Positions 16,789 through 25,728 of a DNA stretch of 64,000 nt are shown one piece after another (the first letter of the stretch is position 1; each line of letters starts with the position of its first letter). The stretch comes from Paenibacillaceae bacterium (lineage in GTDB: Bacteria > Bacillota > Bacilli > Paenibacillales > NBRC-103111). The notes beneath the pieces were generated by a model, which was not told where the DNA came from, searched no databases, and saw only the letters and a program-made list of their open reading frames with translations. The position numbers and the translations under genes are program-made. The stretch is taken from contig JAQSYI010000009.1 of NCBI GenBank assembly GCA_029256185.1, positions 124,001 to 188,000 on the forward strand, in the 5' to 3' direction.

Positions 16789-18579
16789 ATGAACCAAATT
16801 AGCAAGCGTTCTGAAGTATCTGCCGAGCACAGCTGGAGGCTGGAGGATCTGTTCTCCGACCAGGCAGCCTGGGACAAAGAATACAAGGAGACCAAGGAAT
16901 TGCTGGAGCAGGCAAGTAAATTCCAGGGTAAGCTGACAAGCGCAGCAGCCATCAAGGACTGCTTCACGCTGGAAGACAAAATCTCCAATCATACCGAACG
17001 GCTCTACGTATACGCCAATATGAAGCATCACCAAGACACGGCAGAACCTACATACCAGGCCTTATCCGAAAAATCCAAGAAGCTGTCGGTTGAGGCGGGA
17101 GAGGCGTTGTCCTTCATCACCCCGGAAATTCTCAGCCTGTCCGATGAGGAACTGAAGAAGCTTGTCGACACGCCGGAGCTTGCCTTCTACAAGATGACCT
17201 TGGAGGAAATGCTCCGCCAGAAAGCGCATGTGCTGTCCAAGGGCGAAGAGGCGCTGCTGGCTCAGGTGGGCAATATTTCGTCTGCTCCCGGCACAGTCTT
17301 CTCCCTGCTTAACAACGCCGACCTCAAATTCCCCAAGGTGAAGAATGACAAGGGCGAGGAAGCGGAGCTGACCCACGGCAGCTACATCCAGTTTCTGGAG
17401 AGCAAAAACCGGGGAGTGCGGGAAGGAGCCTTCAAGGCGGTCTACGAAACATACGGCAAGCTGAAGAATACGCTTGGAGCCACCTTGAGCGCCAATGTCA
17501 CCAAGAATATGTTTTATTCCCGTGCCCGCAAGTATCCCTCTGCTCTCGAAATGTCCTTATTCGGTGACAATATTGACAAAGAGGTATATACCAATCTGAT
17601 AGATACCATTCATGAGTCCCTCCCTCTTCTGCAGCGGTACATGAACCTGCGCAAGCGTCTGCTGAAGGTGGATGAGCTGCATATGTATGATCTGTTCGCC
17701 CCGCTGGTGGATGAATTCGACATGAAAATCACCTATGAAGAGGCGGCAAAGACCGTAACCGATGCTCTAAAACCGCTGGGCGCCGAGTATCTGGCCGTGC
17801 TGCAGGACGGCTTCGACAAGGGCTGGATCGACATTTATGAGAACGAAGGCAAGCGCAGCGGCGCTTACAGCTGGGGCGCCTACGGCACTCATCCTTATGT
17901 GCTGCTCAATCACAAGGACAATCTGAACAGCATGTTCACCCTGGCGCATGAGATGGGGCATGCCATGCATTCCTATCTCTCCGATACCAATCAGGAATAC
18001 CGTTACGCCCAATACACCATCTTTCTGGCAGAAGTGGCCTCTACGCTGAATGAAGCGCTGCTGATGGATTATCTCCTGAAGAAGTCCACCGATCCCAAGG
18101 AAAAGATGTATCTGCTCACCTATTACGCCGACCAGTTCAGGACCACCGTATTCAGGCAGACGATGTTTGCGGAATTCGAGATGCTGATTCACGACCGTGC
18201 CGAGGCGGGCGAATCCCTGACGCCGCAGGACCTGAGCAAGATTTACTACGATCTTAATGTGAAATATCACGGAACGGAAATGGTCGTGGACAAGGACATC
18301 GAGATGGAATGGGCCAGAATTCCCCACTTCTACAACAGCTTCTATGTGTACAAATACGCCACCGGCTTCTCCGCGGCAACCAGCTTCTCCAAGCAGATCC
18401 TAGATGAAGGGGAACCTGCCGTCGGCCGTTACCTGGGCTTCCTGAAATCCGGGGGCAGCGACTTCTCCCTGAATATCCTGAAGAAGGCCGGCGTGGATAT
18501 GTCTTCTCCCGAGCCAATCCGCCAGGCCATGGATGTATTCAAGAGCCTGATTGAGCAGATGGAAGAGCTGACCCGATAA
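16789..18579 (+). CDS. pepF: Oligoendopeptidase F (peptidase family M3B)
   Basis: This is a 596-residue zinc metallopeptidase that cleaves short peptides in the cytosol. The zinc motif HEMGHAMHSYL is near residue 385, with the third ligand Glu in the following EVASTLNEALL. The N-terminal helical region is typical of PepF/YjbG. AAGGAGG lies seven bases before the ATG at 16789. An in-frame upstream ATG at 16663, with its own GGAGG site, would add 42 residues that look exactly like a lipoprotein signal peptide (see findings). A terminator follows the stop codon. Confidence 0.95.
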   Translation: MNQISKRSEVSAEHSWRLEDLFSDQAAWDKEYKETKELLEQASKFQGKLTSAAAIKDCFTLEDKISNHTERLYVYANMKHHQDTAEPTYQALSEKSKKLSVEAGEALSFITPEILSLSDEELKKLVDTPELAFYKMTLEEMLRQKAHVLSKGEEALLAQVGNISSAPGTVFSLLNNADLKFPKVKNDKGEEAELTHGSYIQFLESKNRGVREGAFKAVYETYGKLKNTLGATLSANVTKNMFYSRARKYPSALEMSLFGDNIDKEVYTNLIDTIHESLPLLQRYMNLRKRLLKVDELHMYDLFAPLVDEFDMKITYEEAAKTVTDALKPLGAEYLAVLQDGFDKGWIDIYENEGKRSGAYSWGAYGTHPYVLLNHKDNLNSMFTLAHEMGHAMHSYLSDTNQEYRYAQYTIFLAEVASTLNEALLMDYLLKKSTDPKEKMYLLTYYADQFRTTVFRQTMFAEFEMLIHDRAEAGESLTPQDLSKIYYDLNVKYHGTEMVVDKDIEMEWARIPHFYNSFYVYKYATGFSAATSFSKQILDEGEPAVGRYLGFLKSGGSDFSLNILKKAGVDMSSPEPIRQAMDVFKSLIEQMEELTR

Positions 18580-18601
18580 ACCGGACTGATTGTGCAGGGC
18601 C

Positions 18602-18656
18602 CAAAAACCTCCGCTACTGTTTTCCCTCCAGGGGACAGAGGCGGAGGTTTTTTTAC
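18602..18656 (+). terminator. Terminator of pepF
   Basis: AAAAACCTCCGC pairs with GCGGAGGTTTTTTT around a loop that contains a second small stem (TCCCTCC/GGGGA). Confidence 0.85.
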
Positions 18657-18841
18657 GGGTACGTACAGCCGGGGCAGCATATTATCCGGGGGGGAGGGCG
18701 TTATTCGGGGGCTCCTCCAAAAGTAATCGGAATTCACTTCGGAGCTTAGCGTCACTTTATGAGGTTGTCAGCAACCTTTCTTTGGAAATATGCGTCTGGA
18801 GAACAGAAGATTTATTGCGCATATTTCAAAAAGGGGGTTTT

Positions 18842-21364
18842 ATGGTGAGACCGAAATTAATGCTTCTGGGCATGCTGCTGCTCTCCGTGCTGGCGGTCAG
18901 CTTCGGAGGGGCAATGCCTGCAATTACTGCGGATGCAGTCGCTACAGATGATGGAGGCACCCTGCGTACCGCCGCGGATCTGAACACGGACTACTCCGAC
19001 TTTGCGGTTGTCGTGAATGGAAATCCGCTTCAATTGGATGCCCCGCCTCTGTTGGACGGTGAAACCCTGCTGGTACCGCTGCGCAACATTGCAGAAGCTT
19101 TGGGCGCGGCAGTGGCATATGACGGGGATACCCAAACCGTCACTGCAGTCAAGGACCAATGGAGCGTACAGCTCCGGTTGGGGAGCCGGGAAGCGGCGAA
19201 GAACGGTTCTCCCGTTGCTCTGGCGGCAGCTCCGCTCCTGTCCGGCGAGGTTACCATGGTACCGCTTCGATTTATTGGAGAGGCGTTCGGCGCCGTTGTC
19301 AAATGGGAGGAAGGCAACCGCCGCATCGCCATTGATTCGGAAGATTACCTGCTTCCTCCGGTGGGGAGCTATGAGAATCTGAAGCTGCTGCTGAAGGATA
19401 CCGATTACGCTTTTGACACGCCCTTGATGTTGGAAGGCGGTATGTTTCTGAAGGAGAAGTCCGCCAGATCCGGCTTTGATGCAAGCTCTGTACGGGTAAT
19501 GGACCAGGCGGTAACGGGGCAGGCAGCATCGGCTGAACAAGCAACGGGCCAGGCAGCACCGACAAGCAACTCCCCGGAAGCGGCCGCCCCTGATTATTCA
19601 GCAACCAATGTGCAAGTGCAGGGAGTGGATGAAGCCGATGTGGTCAAGACCGATGGGGAATACATCTACCAGGTGAACCGCGACCGGATCATGATCGCCC
19701 GCGCTTATCCCGCTGGAGAGCTCACCCTCTCCTCCGTCATCTCCTTAACCGGCAGCAATCTGGTTCCTCTGGAGCTGTACGTGGACGGAGACCGGTTGAC
19801 GGTCATCGGGCATTCCTCCCTTCCCGCACAGTCCGACGATTATTCAGTAAGCATACCCGGCCAGAATGCTGCCAATCCTGTCAATAACGTGCAGACAGAC
19901 AGTCTGACCAAGAAGAGAATCGCGGCCCCGCTCCGGGTTGATGCCGTGAAAGCCGTGATTTATGACATTGCAGACAAGAGCGAGCCGCAGGCGGTCCGTG
20001 AGGTTGAGCTGGAAGGCAGCTATGCCGCCTCCAGGAAGATCGGCTCCCAAGTCTATATCATCACCAACAAATATATGGACAGCTACAGAATCATGAATGA
20101 GGAGGCCGAGTTGCCGGCGCCTGCCTACCGGGATTCGGCATCCTCCGGTAATTGGACCCCGGCAAGCTATGACGACATCCGCTACTTCCCGGATTCGGTG
20201 CTGAACACCTATCTGCTGATTGCAGGCATTGATACCGCCAGACCGGAAAAGACCGCCGACGTGTCCGTTTATCTCGGCTCTGCCCAGAACATATACGCCT
20301 CATCGCAATATATGTACGCCACTGTGAGCCAGTACCAGCGCAGCGCTGAGATTATCCCCATGACAGACAACGGGACAACTCCGGCCAAGTCCAAGGCGGT
20401 CATTCAAACGGAGCAATCCACCCTGGTCTACAAATTCCTGCTTGACGAAGGCAATGTCCGCTTTGCGGCCAAGGGGCAGGTGCCGGGAACCGTGCTTAAT
20501 CAATTCTCCATGGATGAGCATAACGGCTATTTCCGGATTGCCACCACCAAGGGAGATATGTGGAGATCCGACGAGTTCACTTCCAAGAACAACCTCTATG
20601 TGCTCGACGAAGCCATGAACATCACCGGCCGGATCGAAGACATTGCCCCCGGCGAGCAAATCTATTCCGTGCGGTTCATGGGCAACCGGGGCTACATGGT
20701 CACGTTCAAAAAGGTTGATCCCCTGTTCGTGCTGGATCTGTCCGATCCGGTGAAGCCCAGTGTGCTCGGCAAGCTGAAGATTCCCGGCTACAGTGATTAT
20801 CTGCATCCCTATGACGAGAATCATCTGATCGGCTTTGGCAAGGATGCCGTTGAGGTGGCCAACGAATGGGATGTGAGTGGCAGTTCTTCCACTACCGCGT
20901 ATTATCAGGGGATGAAGATAGCCATGTTCGATGTGAGTGATGTGGCCAATCCCAAAGAACTGTTCCAGACCGTGATCGGTGACCGCGGGACGGATTCGGA
21001 GCTCCTGCGCAACCACAAGGCGTTGCTGTTCTCGCGGGAAAAGAACCTGTTGGCGTTTCCAATTACGGTAGCTGAGGTTCCGGACTCCGCCAAGAAGCAA
21101 GGAGCGACTGCATACGGCCAATTTGCCTTCCAGGGAGCATACGTATACCATGTGGATCTGGCAGAGGGCTTCAAGCTAAGGGGGAGCATCACTCATATGT
21201 CCGCTGAGGAACAAGCCAAGGCGGGAGGAGGCTGGTATGAGGGCAGCCATAATGTGGAAAGGATACTCTACATCGGGGATTCTCTATACACGCTCTCAAA
21301 AGGGGAAATCCGGGCCAATGATCTGTTATCTTTGGTTGAGCAAAAGCGGTTGATTCTTCCATAG
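18842..21364 (+). CDS. Secreted beta-propeller protein with copper-amine-oxidase N-terminal-like domain
   Basis: This is an 840-residue exported protein. A signal peptide (LMLLGMLLLSVLAVSFGGA) is followed by a Cu_amine_oxidN1-like domain at about residues 55-160 (NGNPLQLDAPPLLDGETLLV, VPLRNIAEALGAAV, VPLRFIGEAFGAVV), a form common in Paenibacillus wall-associated proteins. A Q/A-rich linker (about 215-250) precedes a long C-terminal beta-propeller domain (PF09826 type), starting VQVQGVDEADVVKTDG and containing blades such as GYMVTFKKVDPLFVLDLSDP. Its role is unknown; extracellular binding or scaffolding is plausible. The ATG follows AAGGGGG. It is monocistronic and ends before a near-perfect palindrome. 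Confidence 0.85.
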   Translation: MVRPKLMLLGMLLLSVLAVSFGGAMPAITADAVATDDGGTLRTAADLNTDYSDFAVVVNGNPLQLDAPPLLDGETLLVPLRNIAEALGAAVAYDGDTQTVTAVKDQWSVQLRLGSREAAKNGSPVALAAAPLLSGEVTMVPLRFIGEAFGAVVKWEEGNRRIAIDSEDYLLPPVGSYENLKLLLKDTDYAFDTPLMLEGGMFLKEKSARSGFDASSVRVMDQAVTGQAASAEQATGQAAPTSNSPEAAAPDYSATNVQVQGVDEADVVKTDGEYIYQVNRDRIMIARAYPAGELTLSSVISLTGSNLVPLELYVDGDRLTVIGHSSLPAQSDDYSVSIPGQNAANPVNNVQTDSLTKKRIAAPLRVDAVKAVIYDIADKSEPQAVREVELEGSYAASRKIGSQVYIITNKYMDSYRIMNEEAELPAPAYRDSASSGNWTPASYDDIRYFPDSVLNTYLLIAGIDTARPEKTADVSVYLGSAQNIYASSQYMYATVSQYQRSAEIIPMTDNGTTPAKSKAVIQTEQSTLVYKFLLDEGNVRFAAKGQVPGTVLNQFSMDEHNGYFRIATTKGDMWRSDEFTSKNNLYVLDEAMNITGRIEDIAPGEQIYSVRFMGNRGYMVTFKKVDPLFVLDLSDPVKPSVLGKLKIPGYSDYLHPYDENHLIGFGKDAVEVANEWDVSGSSSTTAYYQGMKIAMFDVSDVANPKELFQTVIGDRGTDSELLRNHKALLFSREKNLLAFPITVAEVPDSAKKQGATAYGQFAFQGAYVYHVDLAEGFKLRGSITHMSAEEQAKAGGGWYEGSHNVERILYIGDSLYTLSKGEIRANDLLSLVEQKRLILP

Positions 21365-21392
21365 GCAAGCTTGACCGTATTCGCTAAAACCG

Positions 21393-21441
21393 GCTGTCCG
21401 GCCCATCCGCCTCCAATTTGGAGGCGGATGGGCCGGACAGC
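21393..21441. terminator. 24-bp perfect inverted repeat (one-base centre)
   Basis: GCTGTCCGGCCCATCCGCCT continues to 21416 and is mirrored exactly at 21418-21441, leaving a single T at the centre. It lies between the convergent propeller and FAH genes and could stop transcription from both, but it lacks a proper T-run (TATAATTTT follows), so its role is uncertain. Confidence 0.6.
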
Positions 21442-21502
21442 TATAATTTTGTGGAAGCTTTGTTTCATGCCTCCTCAGCCAATCACGGCAGGCTGGTTTA
21501 TA

Positions 21503-22132
21503 TTAGGCCAGCTCCAGCACACAAGTACCTGCCGGCTCATCTCCCCAGTGAAGCTCGAAATAATCCCCGGTACTCACCGGTCCGACACCCTCGGGCGTTC
21601 CGGTGAAGATCACGTCACCGGCGCCAAGACCGTAATGACGGGCACAGTAGTCGATGATGGTCTGGATATCGAAGATCATCCGGGATGCATTGCCGCGCTG
21701 CACCTCACGCCCGTTCTTGCTGAGAGTGAAGTCCCGTCCGGTCAAACCGCCCGATCCCGGAAACTCCAGCCAGCCGCCCAGCGGCGCTGAATGGAGGAAG
21801 CCCTTGGCAGGCAGCCAGGGCAGACCCTTGTCCTTGATCACCGACTGGACATCCCTCAGCGTAAAGTCGATGCCCAACGCCATTTTGTCCACCAGTTGAT
21901 CAGCGGACAGCCCGGCTTCATAAGCACGGCCGATATGAATGACCAGTTCCGCTTCATAGTGGACCGCCCCCTGGCTGCCGGGAAGCCGGACGGTCCTCCC
22001 GTCCATGGGAACAAGGGCATGAGTCGGCTTCGTGAACAGCAAGGGCTCCTTGGGCAGTTCATTGCCCAGTTCTTCAGCGTGAGCCTTATAATTGCGTCCT
22101 ACACAGTATACATTGCGCACAGTATCAAACAT
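21503..22132 (-). CDS. Fumarylacetoacetate hydrolase family protein
   Basis: This is a 209-residue metal-dependent enzyme of the FAH superfamily. Motifs are YCVGRNYKAHAEELGN at the N-terminus, VHYEAELVIHIGR (the metal-binding E-x-E segment), DFTLRDVQ and DVIFTGTPEGVGP. The short form resembles acylpyruvases and oxaloacetate decarboxylases (FAHD1-like), which cleave or decarboxylate 2-keto acids; the exact substrate is unknown. The ATG at 22132 is placed by GAGGTG about ten bases upstream. It begins 14 bases after the upstream deacetylase gene and is the last gene of a probable leftward operon. Confidence 0.85.
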   Translation of the reverse strand: MFDTVRNVYCVGRNYKAHAEELGNELPKEPLLFTKPTHALVPMDGRTVRLPGSQGAVHYEAELVIHIGRAYEAGLSADQLVDKMALGIDFTLRDVQSVIKDKGLPWLPAKGFLHSAPLGGWLEFPGSGGLTGRDFTLSKNGREVQRGNASRMIFDIQTIIDYCARHYGLGAGDVIFTGTPEGVGPVSTGDYFELHWGDEPAGTCVLELA

Positions 22133-22146
22133 GAATAATAGCACCT

Positions 22147-23226
22147 CTATTTCAGGAATTGTGTGGTAAAGGCTTGCTTATCCAAGGTATCAAAGCGGAA
22201 GCCCTGCTCCTTCAGGCCGCAGATCACCTCCGGCAGCGCCTCTACCGTTGTGGTCTTCACATTCACATCGTGCATGAGCACAATAATCTTCTTCCGGTCT
22301 TTGGCCAGGGAGAGCACGGATGACACAATATCGCTCTTGGGCTGTACCGCCTGGGCCGCATCTGTGGACGAAACGTTCCAGTCAAAATACTGGAAGCCCT
22401 CCTCCTCCACCCGCTTGACCAGCCGGGGCATAATCCACGTCTGCCCCTTCTTGCGTCCCAACCGCGTATTGGACCCGCCGGGGAAGCGGAGGATGTCGGT
22501 GGAGTGACCCACCGTTTCCTCCAGCAGACGTTCAAGCCGCCGCACATCCTCCATGAAGGCATCCTCACTCTGGTAGATCTTCGCGTAATCATGGGAATAG
22601 GTATGATTGCCTAACCGGTGACCTTCCTTATCAATCTGCCGGTACAGGGATTTGGCTTCCTCGGTATCATGGCCGTTCACGAAGAAGGTAGCCTTAATCC
22701 CGTATTCGCGGAGTATGGCCAGGATAGGTTCTGTCTGAATCGAAGGCCCGTCATCAAAGGTAAGATACGCCACCTTGCCCGGGACAGGGGATGGGTCCGG
22801 CGCAGCTTGCTTTCCCGCCGGATATGGCGGATGGAGATAGCGGGAGTGGGGAGCCGGTTCAGGCTCTGAACGCTCTGCCTCCACGGTGCCCGCGTCTGTG
22901 CCGGGTATCCCTAGCTGGACGGATTGCTCCGGCGGTTCGGCCGCATCTGTCCGCGGGGTCAGCTCCGCCGAACCGGTTGTCCCTGTCTGGCCTGATAGCC
23001 TGGTCAAGCCCATGGCCTCTGCCTGGCCCCCTTGCTCCGTCAAATCAGCCGCATCCGTGTGGACGGTTTGTTCTATTCCGCCGGGCATTGCCGCAGCACT
23101 GTCCTCCAAACTGGCCAAACCAGTTCCCGTATGCCCAGCAACCTTACTGCAGCCCGTCGCAACCAGCGCCAAAACCGCTGCCACTATCATGCCCGACTTG
23201 ATTTTTGTCCGAATTCTCGCTGTCAT
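22147..23226 (-). CDS. Polysaccharide deacetylase lipoprotein (NodB fold, CE4)
   Basis: This is a 359-residue exported protein. The N-terminus (IVAAVLALVATGCS) is a lipoprotein signal with an acceptable lipobox. Residues about 30-140 form a low-complexity T/E/Q/P-rich linker, and the NodB domain starts near 150: VAYLTFDDGPSI (catalytic and metal Asp), HRLGNHTYSHDYAKIY (metal His) and RFPGGSNTR. It should deacetylate a wall or capsule N-acetyl sugar on the outer side of the membrane. It lies downstream of the CapA-like gene by 91 bases and upstream of the FAH gene by 14. A second NodB lipoprotein is at 60987-62030. Confidence 0.9.
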   Translation of the reverse strand: MTARIRTKIKSGMIVAAVLALVATGCSKVAGHTGTGLASLEDSAAAMPGGIEQTVHTDAADLTEQGGQAEAMGLTRLSGQTGTTGSAELTPRTDAAEPPEQSVQLGIPGTDAGTVEAERSEPEPAPHSRYLHPPYPAGKQAAPDPSPVPGKVAYLTFDDGPSIQTEPILAILREYGIKATFFVNGHDTEEAKSLYRQIDKEGHRLGNHTYSHDYAKIYQSEDAFMEDVRRLERLLEETVGHSTDILRFPGGSNTRLGRKKGQTWIMPRLVKRVEEEGFQYFDWNVSSTDAAQAVQPKSDIVSSVLSLAKDRKKIIVLMHDVNVKTTTVEALPEVICGLKEQGFRFDTLDKQAFTTQFLK

Positions 23227-23317
23227 AACCTGGGCTTCCTTCCTGATAATCCGTTATATCCGTTAGTATGGTTAGGCCGCGCAGGATTATGGCTGCCAAA
23301 TGATGCAAGGGCATCCA

Positions 23318-24622
23318 TCATTTCCTCACTTCCCCATCCGGCACAACTCTGCCGTCCTTATCCACACGAATACCATATGAAATAGCAGTCAGGCGCGCAA
23401 ACAGCTTCGATCCCGCCTCCTCATCCATACGAGTTGGTTGGGAAAATTTATTGGATACTGGAATAAGGGAGATGCTGCAGGAGCCGGCTTTACTGCAATC
23501 CGCGTTAAGAACAGCGGTTTCCCAGGAGGGCTCGAAGGAATTGGTCGTAAACAGAAAATTGCCCAGGCTATACGCTATGTATTTGCCTTTATATACTTCC
23601 AGACTTTGCAGAACATGGGGATGCGAGCCGATAATCAGGTCCGCTCCGGCATCAATGAAGGCTTTGGCCATCTTCCTGTGGGTATCGAGAGGCTTATCCT
23701 GACGCTCCTCTCCCCAATGCGCCATGACGACTACCAGATCCGCCTGTTCCCCGGCACGGGTAATGGCCTCAATGGCATCCGACGTTTCCGGATCATACAA
23801 TTGAGTGGTTCCCGGCTTGTTATTGCCCGCTTTCCATGATTGCGCCGGGACCTTATGGCTGAGGCCAAGAAATGCTACCCTGATCCCATTCTTCTCCAGA
23901 ATGGCCGGCTTGTAGGCCTCCTTCAAATCCTTGCCTGCTCCTGTACGCAATATGCCTTCTTTGTCCAGATAGTCCAGAGTATCGAGCAGCCCGGCCTCCC
24001 CATAATCCATAATATGGTTGTTGGCCAGATTAACAACATCGAAACCGGCTTCCTTAAACGGCCGCAACGCCTCCGGCTTGGAACGGTACGTGTATTCCTT
24101 CTTCTGCTCCTCCCCTCTCAACGTAATGGGAGTCTCCAGATTGGCTGCGGTAATATCGGGGGACAACAGCTCATCTGACAAGGTCCGGTAAGGAAAATCA
24201 TATCCGTTCTTGTTGAGCAAGGTTTCCACGGTACTGGCAAATATGACATCACCCACAAAAGCCATCCGGATGCGGGAATTATCGCCCTGCTGGCCGGGAG
24301 GGACAGCTGCTAGAGCGGTCGCTGCCGGCGTTTGCGCCGGCTTCGCGGCGGGAGTTGGGGATGCTGCGGCAATGCTTCCGTCAAGCCCGGCACCTGCAGT
24401 TGCCGGTGGTCTCTCCGTCCCATTGACGGCTTTGGAGGATGGAAGCGGACTGCTGGAAACGGATTCGGCTGCGGGTGCTCTTTCTTCACCGCCTCTCAGG
24501 GACCAGAACAATACCCCGGCGGCGCATATGACGGCGGCAGATGATGCATACAGAATAATACGGGATAGCTTGCGGCGTTTCTCCCGGTGGGAACGATGAC
24601 GTGCTGTACGGGACTGTTCCAT
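23318..24622 (-). CDS. CapA family protein (PGA synthesis-like metallophosphatase fold)
   Basis: This is a 434-residue membrane-anchored protein. A basic N-terminus (RHRSHREKRRKLSR) precedes one membrane segment (IILYASSAAVICAAGVLFW), an A/P/S-rich linker and the CapA domain: MAFVGDVIFAS, ITAANLETPIT, VVNLANNHIMDYGEAGL, VVMAHWGEE and LIIGSHPHVLQ, a calcineurin-like metal site. CapA/PgsA proteins take part in poly-gamma-glutamate synthesis, but without capBC neighbours this one may do something else. The start ATG 24622 lies 15 bases after AAGGAG, so a start a few codons upstream (GTG) is possible. Confidence 0.85.
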   Translation of the reverse strand: MEQSRTARHRSHREKRRKLSRIILYASSAAVICAAGVLFWSLRGGEERAPAAESVSSSPLPSSKAVNGTERPPATAGAGLDGSIAAASPTPAAKPAQTPAATALAAVPPGQQGDNSRIRMAFVGDVIFASTVETLLNKNGYDFPYRTLSDELLSPDITAANLETPITLRGEEQKKEYTYRSKPEALRPFKEAGFDVVNLANNHIMDYGEAGLLDTLDYLDKEGILRTGAGKDLKEAYKPAILEKNGIRVAFLGLSHKVPAQSWKAGNNKPGTTQLYDPETSDAIEAITRAGEQADLVVVMAHWGEERQDKPLDTHRKMAKAFIDAGADLIIGSHPHVLQSLEVYKGKYIAYSLGNFLFTTNSFEPSWETAVLNADCSKAGSCSISLIPVSNKFSQPTRMDEEAGSKLFARLTAISYGIRVDKDGRVVPDGEVRK

Positions 24623-24765
24623 CCTGTCGTTGATGCACTCCTTCACAAGAAATAGGCCTGGCTTGCAAACCAGCCCCCTCCCATTATAACAGAAATACCG
24701 CCGTCCGTGCCCCATCGGCATCGTTTGGCGGTACTGATCTTATGTGCATATTTTGTGAAGATGAA

Positions 24766-25728
24766 TCAGGCGGCCACATCCCGCTTAACGAACAGCCCCC
24801 AGGCGACTGCATTGAAAGCAACGAAATACAACACCAGCATGACGACCGAGAATCCCAAGGTCATTCCTTCTACAACGGGGGTCTGGCCCGGGGAATATTG
24901 CCGCAGATTCAGGTTGGAGAACAGAAAGAATTTCACCCAGTCATACTTTTGCAGAAGCGCCACAATGAGCTCGCCCATGAACATGAGTCCGATGGAGAAG
25001 CCGATGGACATGGAGGAGCTCCGGAAGGCGGAGGAGATCATGAACGCGAGTGTAACCATCATGACCAGACTGACACTGTTGTAGCCGTAATTGACCAGCG
25101 CCTGCACAAGCATGGAACGCTCTTGGACAGCCCCGTCCTGAATGTACAGATGAGGGATGCTTATGCCCGCGAAGCCATAGGCGATTGCGCCGATGATGAT
25201 GGATGACACCAGCAGAACAAGCAGGCCGAACACGGCATACAGCAGCGTGGCCGCATACTTGGACAGCAGTATCTTCCAGCGCTTGACCGGACGGATCAAC
25301 AGCAGCTTAATCGTCCCTCCGCTGAATTCTCCCGCGACGATATCCGCTGCTATCACAATAGTAAATATGGTCAGAATCTGCATCAGGCTGGCGGAATTCA
25401 ATACCGTTCCCCACAGCGTGTTCTTGGTAATGTCCTGCTCATGCGCCAGCGCATGCTCATAAATCTTCAAATCGTTTTCCAGCGAGGTTTTATAGCTGTC
25501 CGAAGGCAAAAATTCTGTGTTGTTCAAGCTGGACCGAATACCTTCGATCCGCTGCTCCAGCCTCTGCTTATAGCCTTCATCTCCTTCTGCCATTTTGGGG
25601 GCATTCACTTTCTCGAATACCACGAACAAGATCATAATGGCAATTACAATACCGATCATAATCCAGGCGCGAGGACGGCGGTAGATCTTCATATTTTCAT
25701 TTTGAACCAGCGGCATCAGCTTATTCAA
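24766..25728 (-). CDS. ABC transporter permease (ABC-2 type)
   Basis: This 320-residue protein has a first membrane segment (AWIMIGIVIAIMILFVVF), a long extracytoplasmic loop (about residues 50-115) and five further segments, the usual ABC-2 layout. The segment IVAGEFSGGTIKLLLIRPVKRWKI is characteristic of antibiotic/lantibiotic-export permeases partnered with BcrA-like ATPases. It starts at TTG 25728, eight bases after GGGGAG, and overlaps the ATPase gene's end by eight bases, so the two form one transporter. The substrate is unknown. Confidence 0.88.
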   Translation of the reverse strand: MNKLMPLVQNENMKIYRRPRAWIMIGIVIAIMILFVVFEKVNAPKMAEGDEGYKQRLEQRIEGIRSSLNNTEFLPSDSYKTSLENDLKIYEHALAHEQDITKNTLWGTVLNSASLMQILTIFTIVIAADIVAGEFSGGTIKLLLIRPVKRWKILLSKYAATLLYAVFGLLVLLVSSIIIGAIAYGFAGISIPHLYIQDGAVQERSMLVQALVNYGYNSVSLVMMVTLAFMISSAFRSSSMSIGFSIGLMFMGELIVALLQKYDWVKFFLFSNLNLRQYSPGQTPVVEGMTLGFSVVMLVLYFVAFNAVAWGLFVKRDVAA

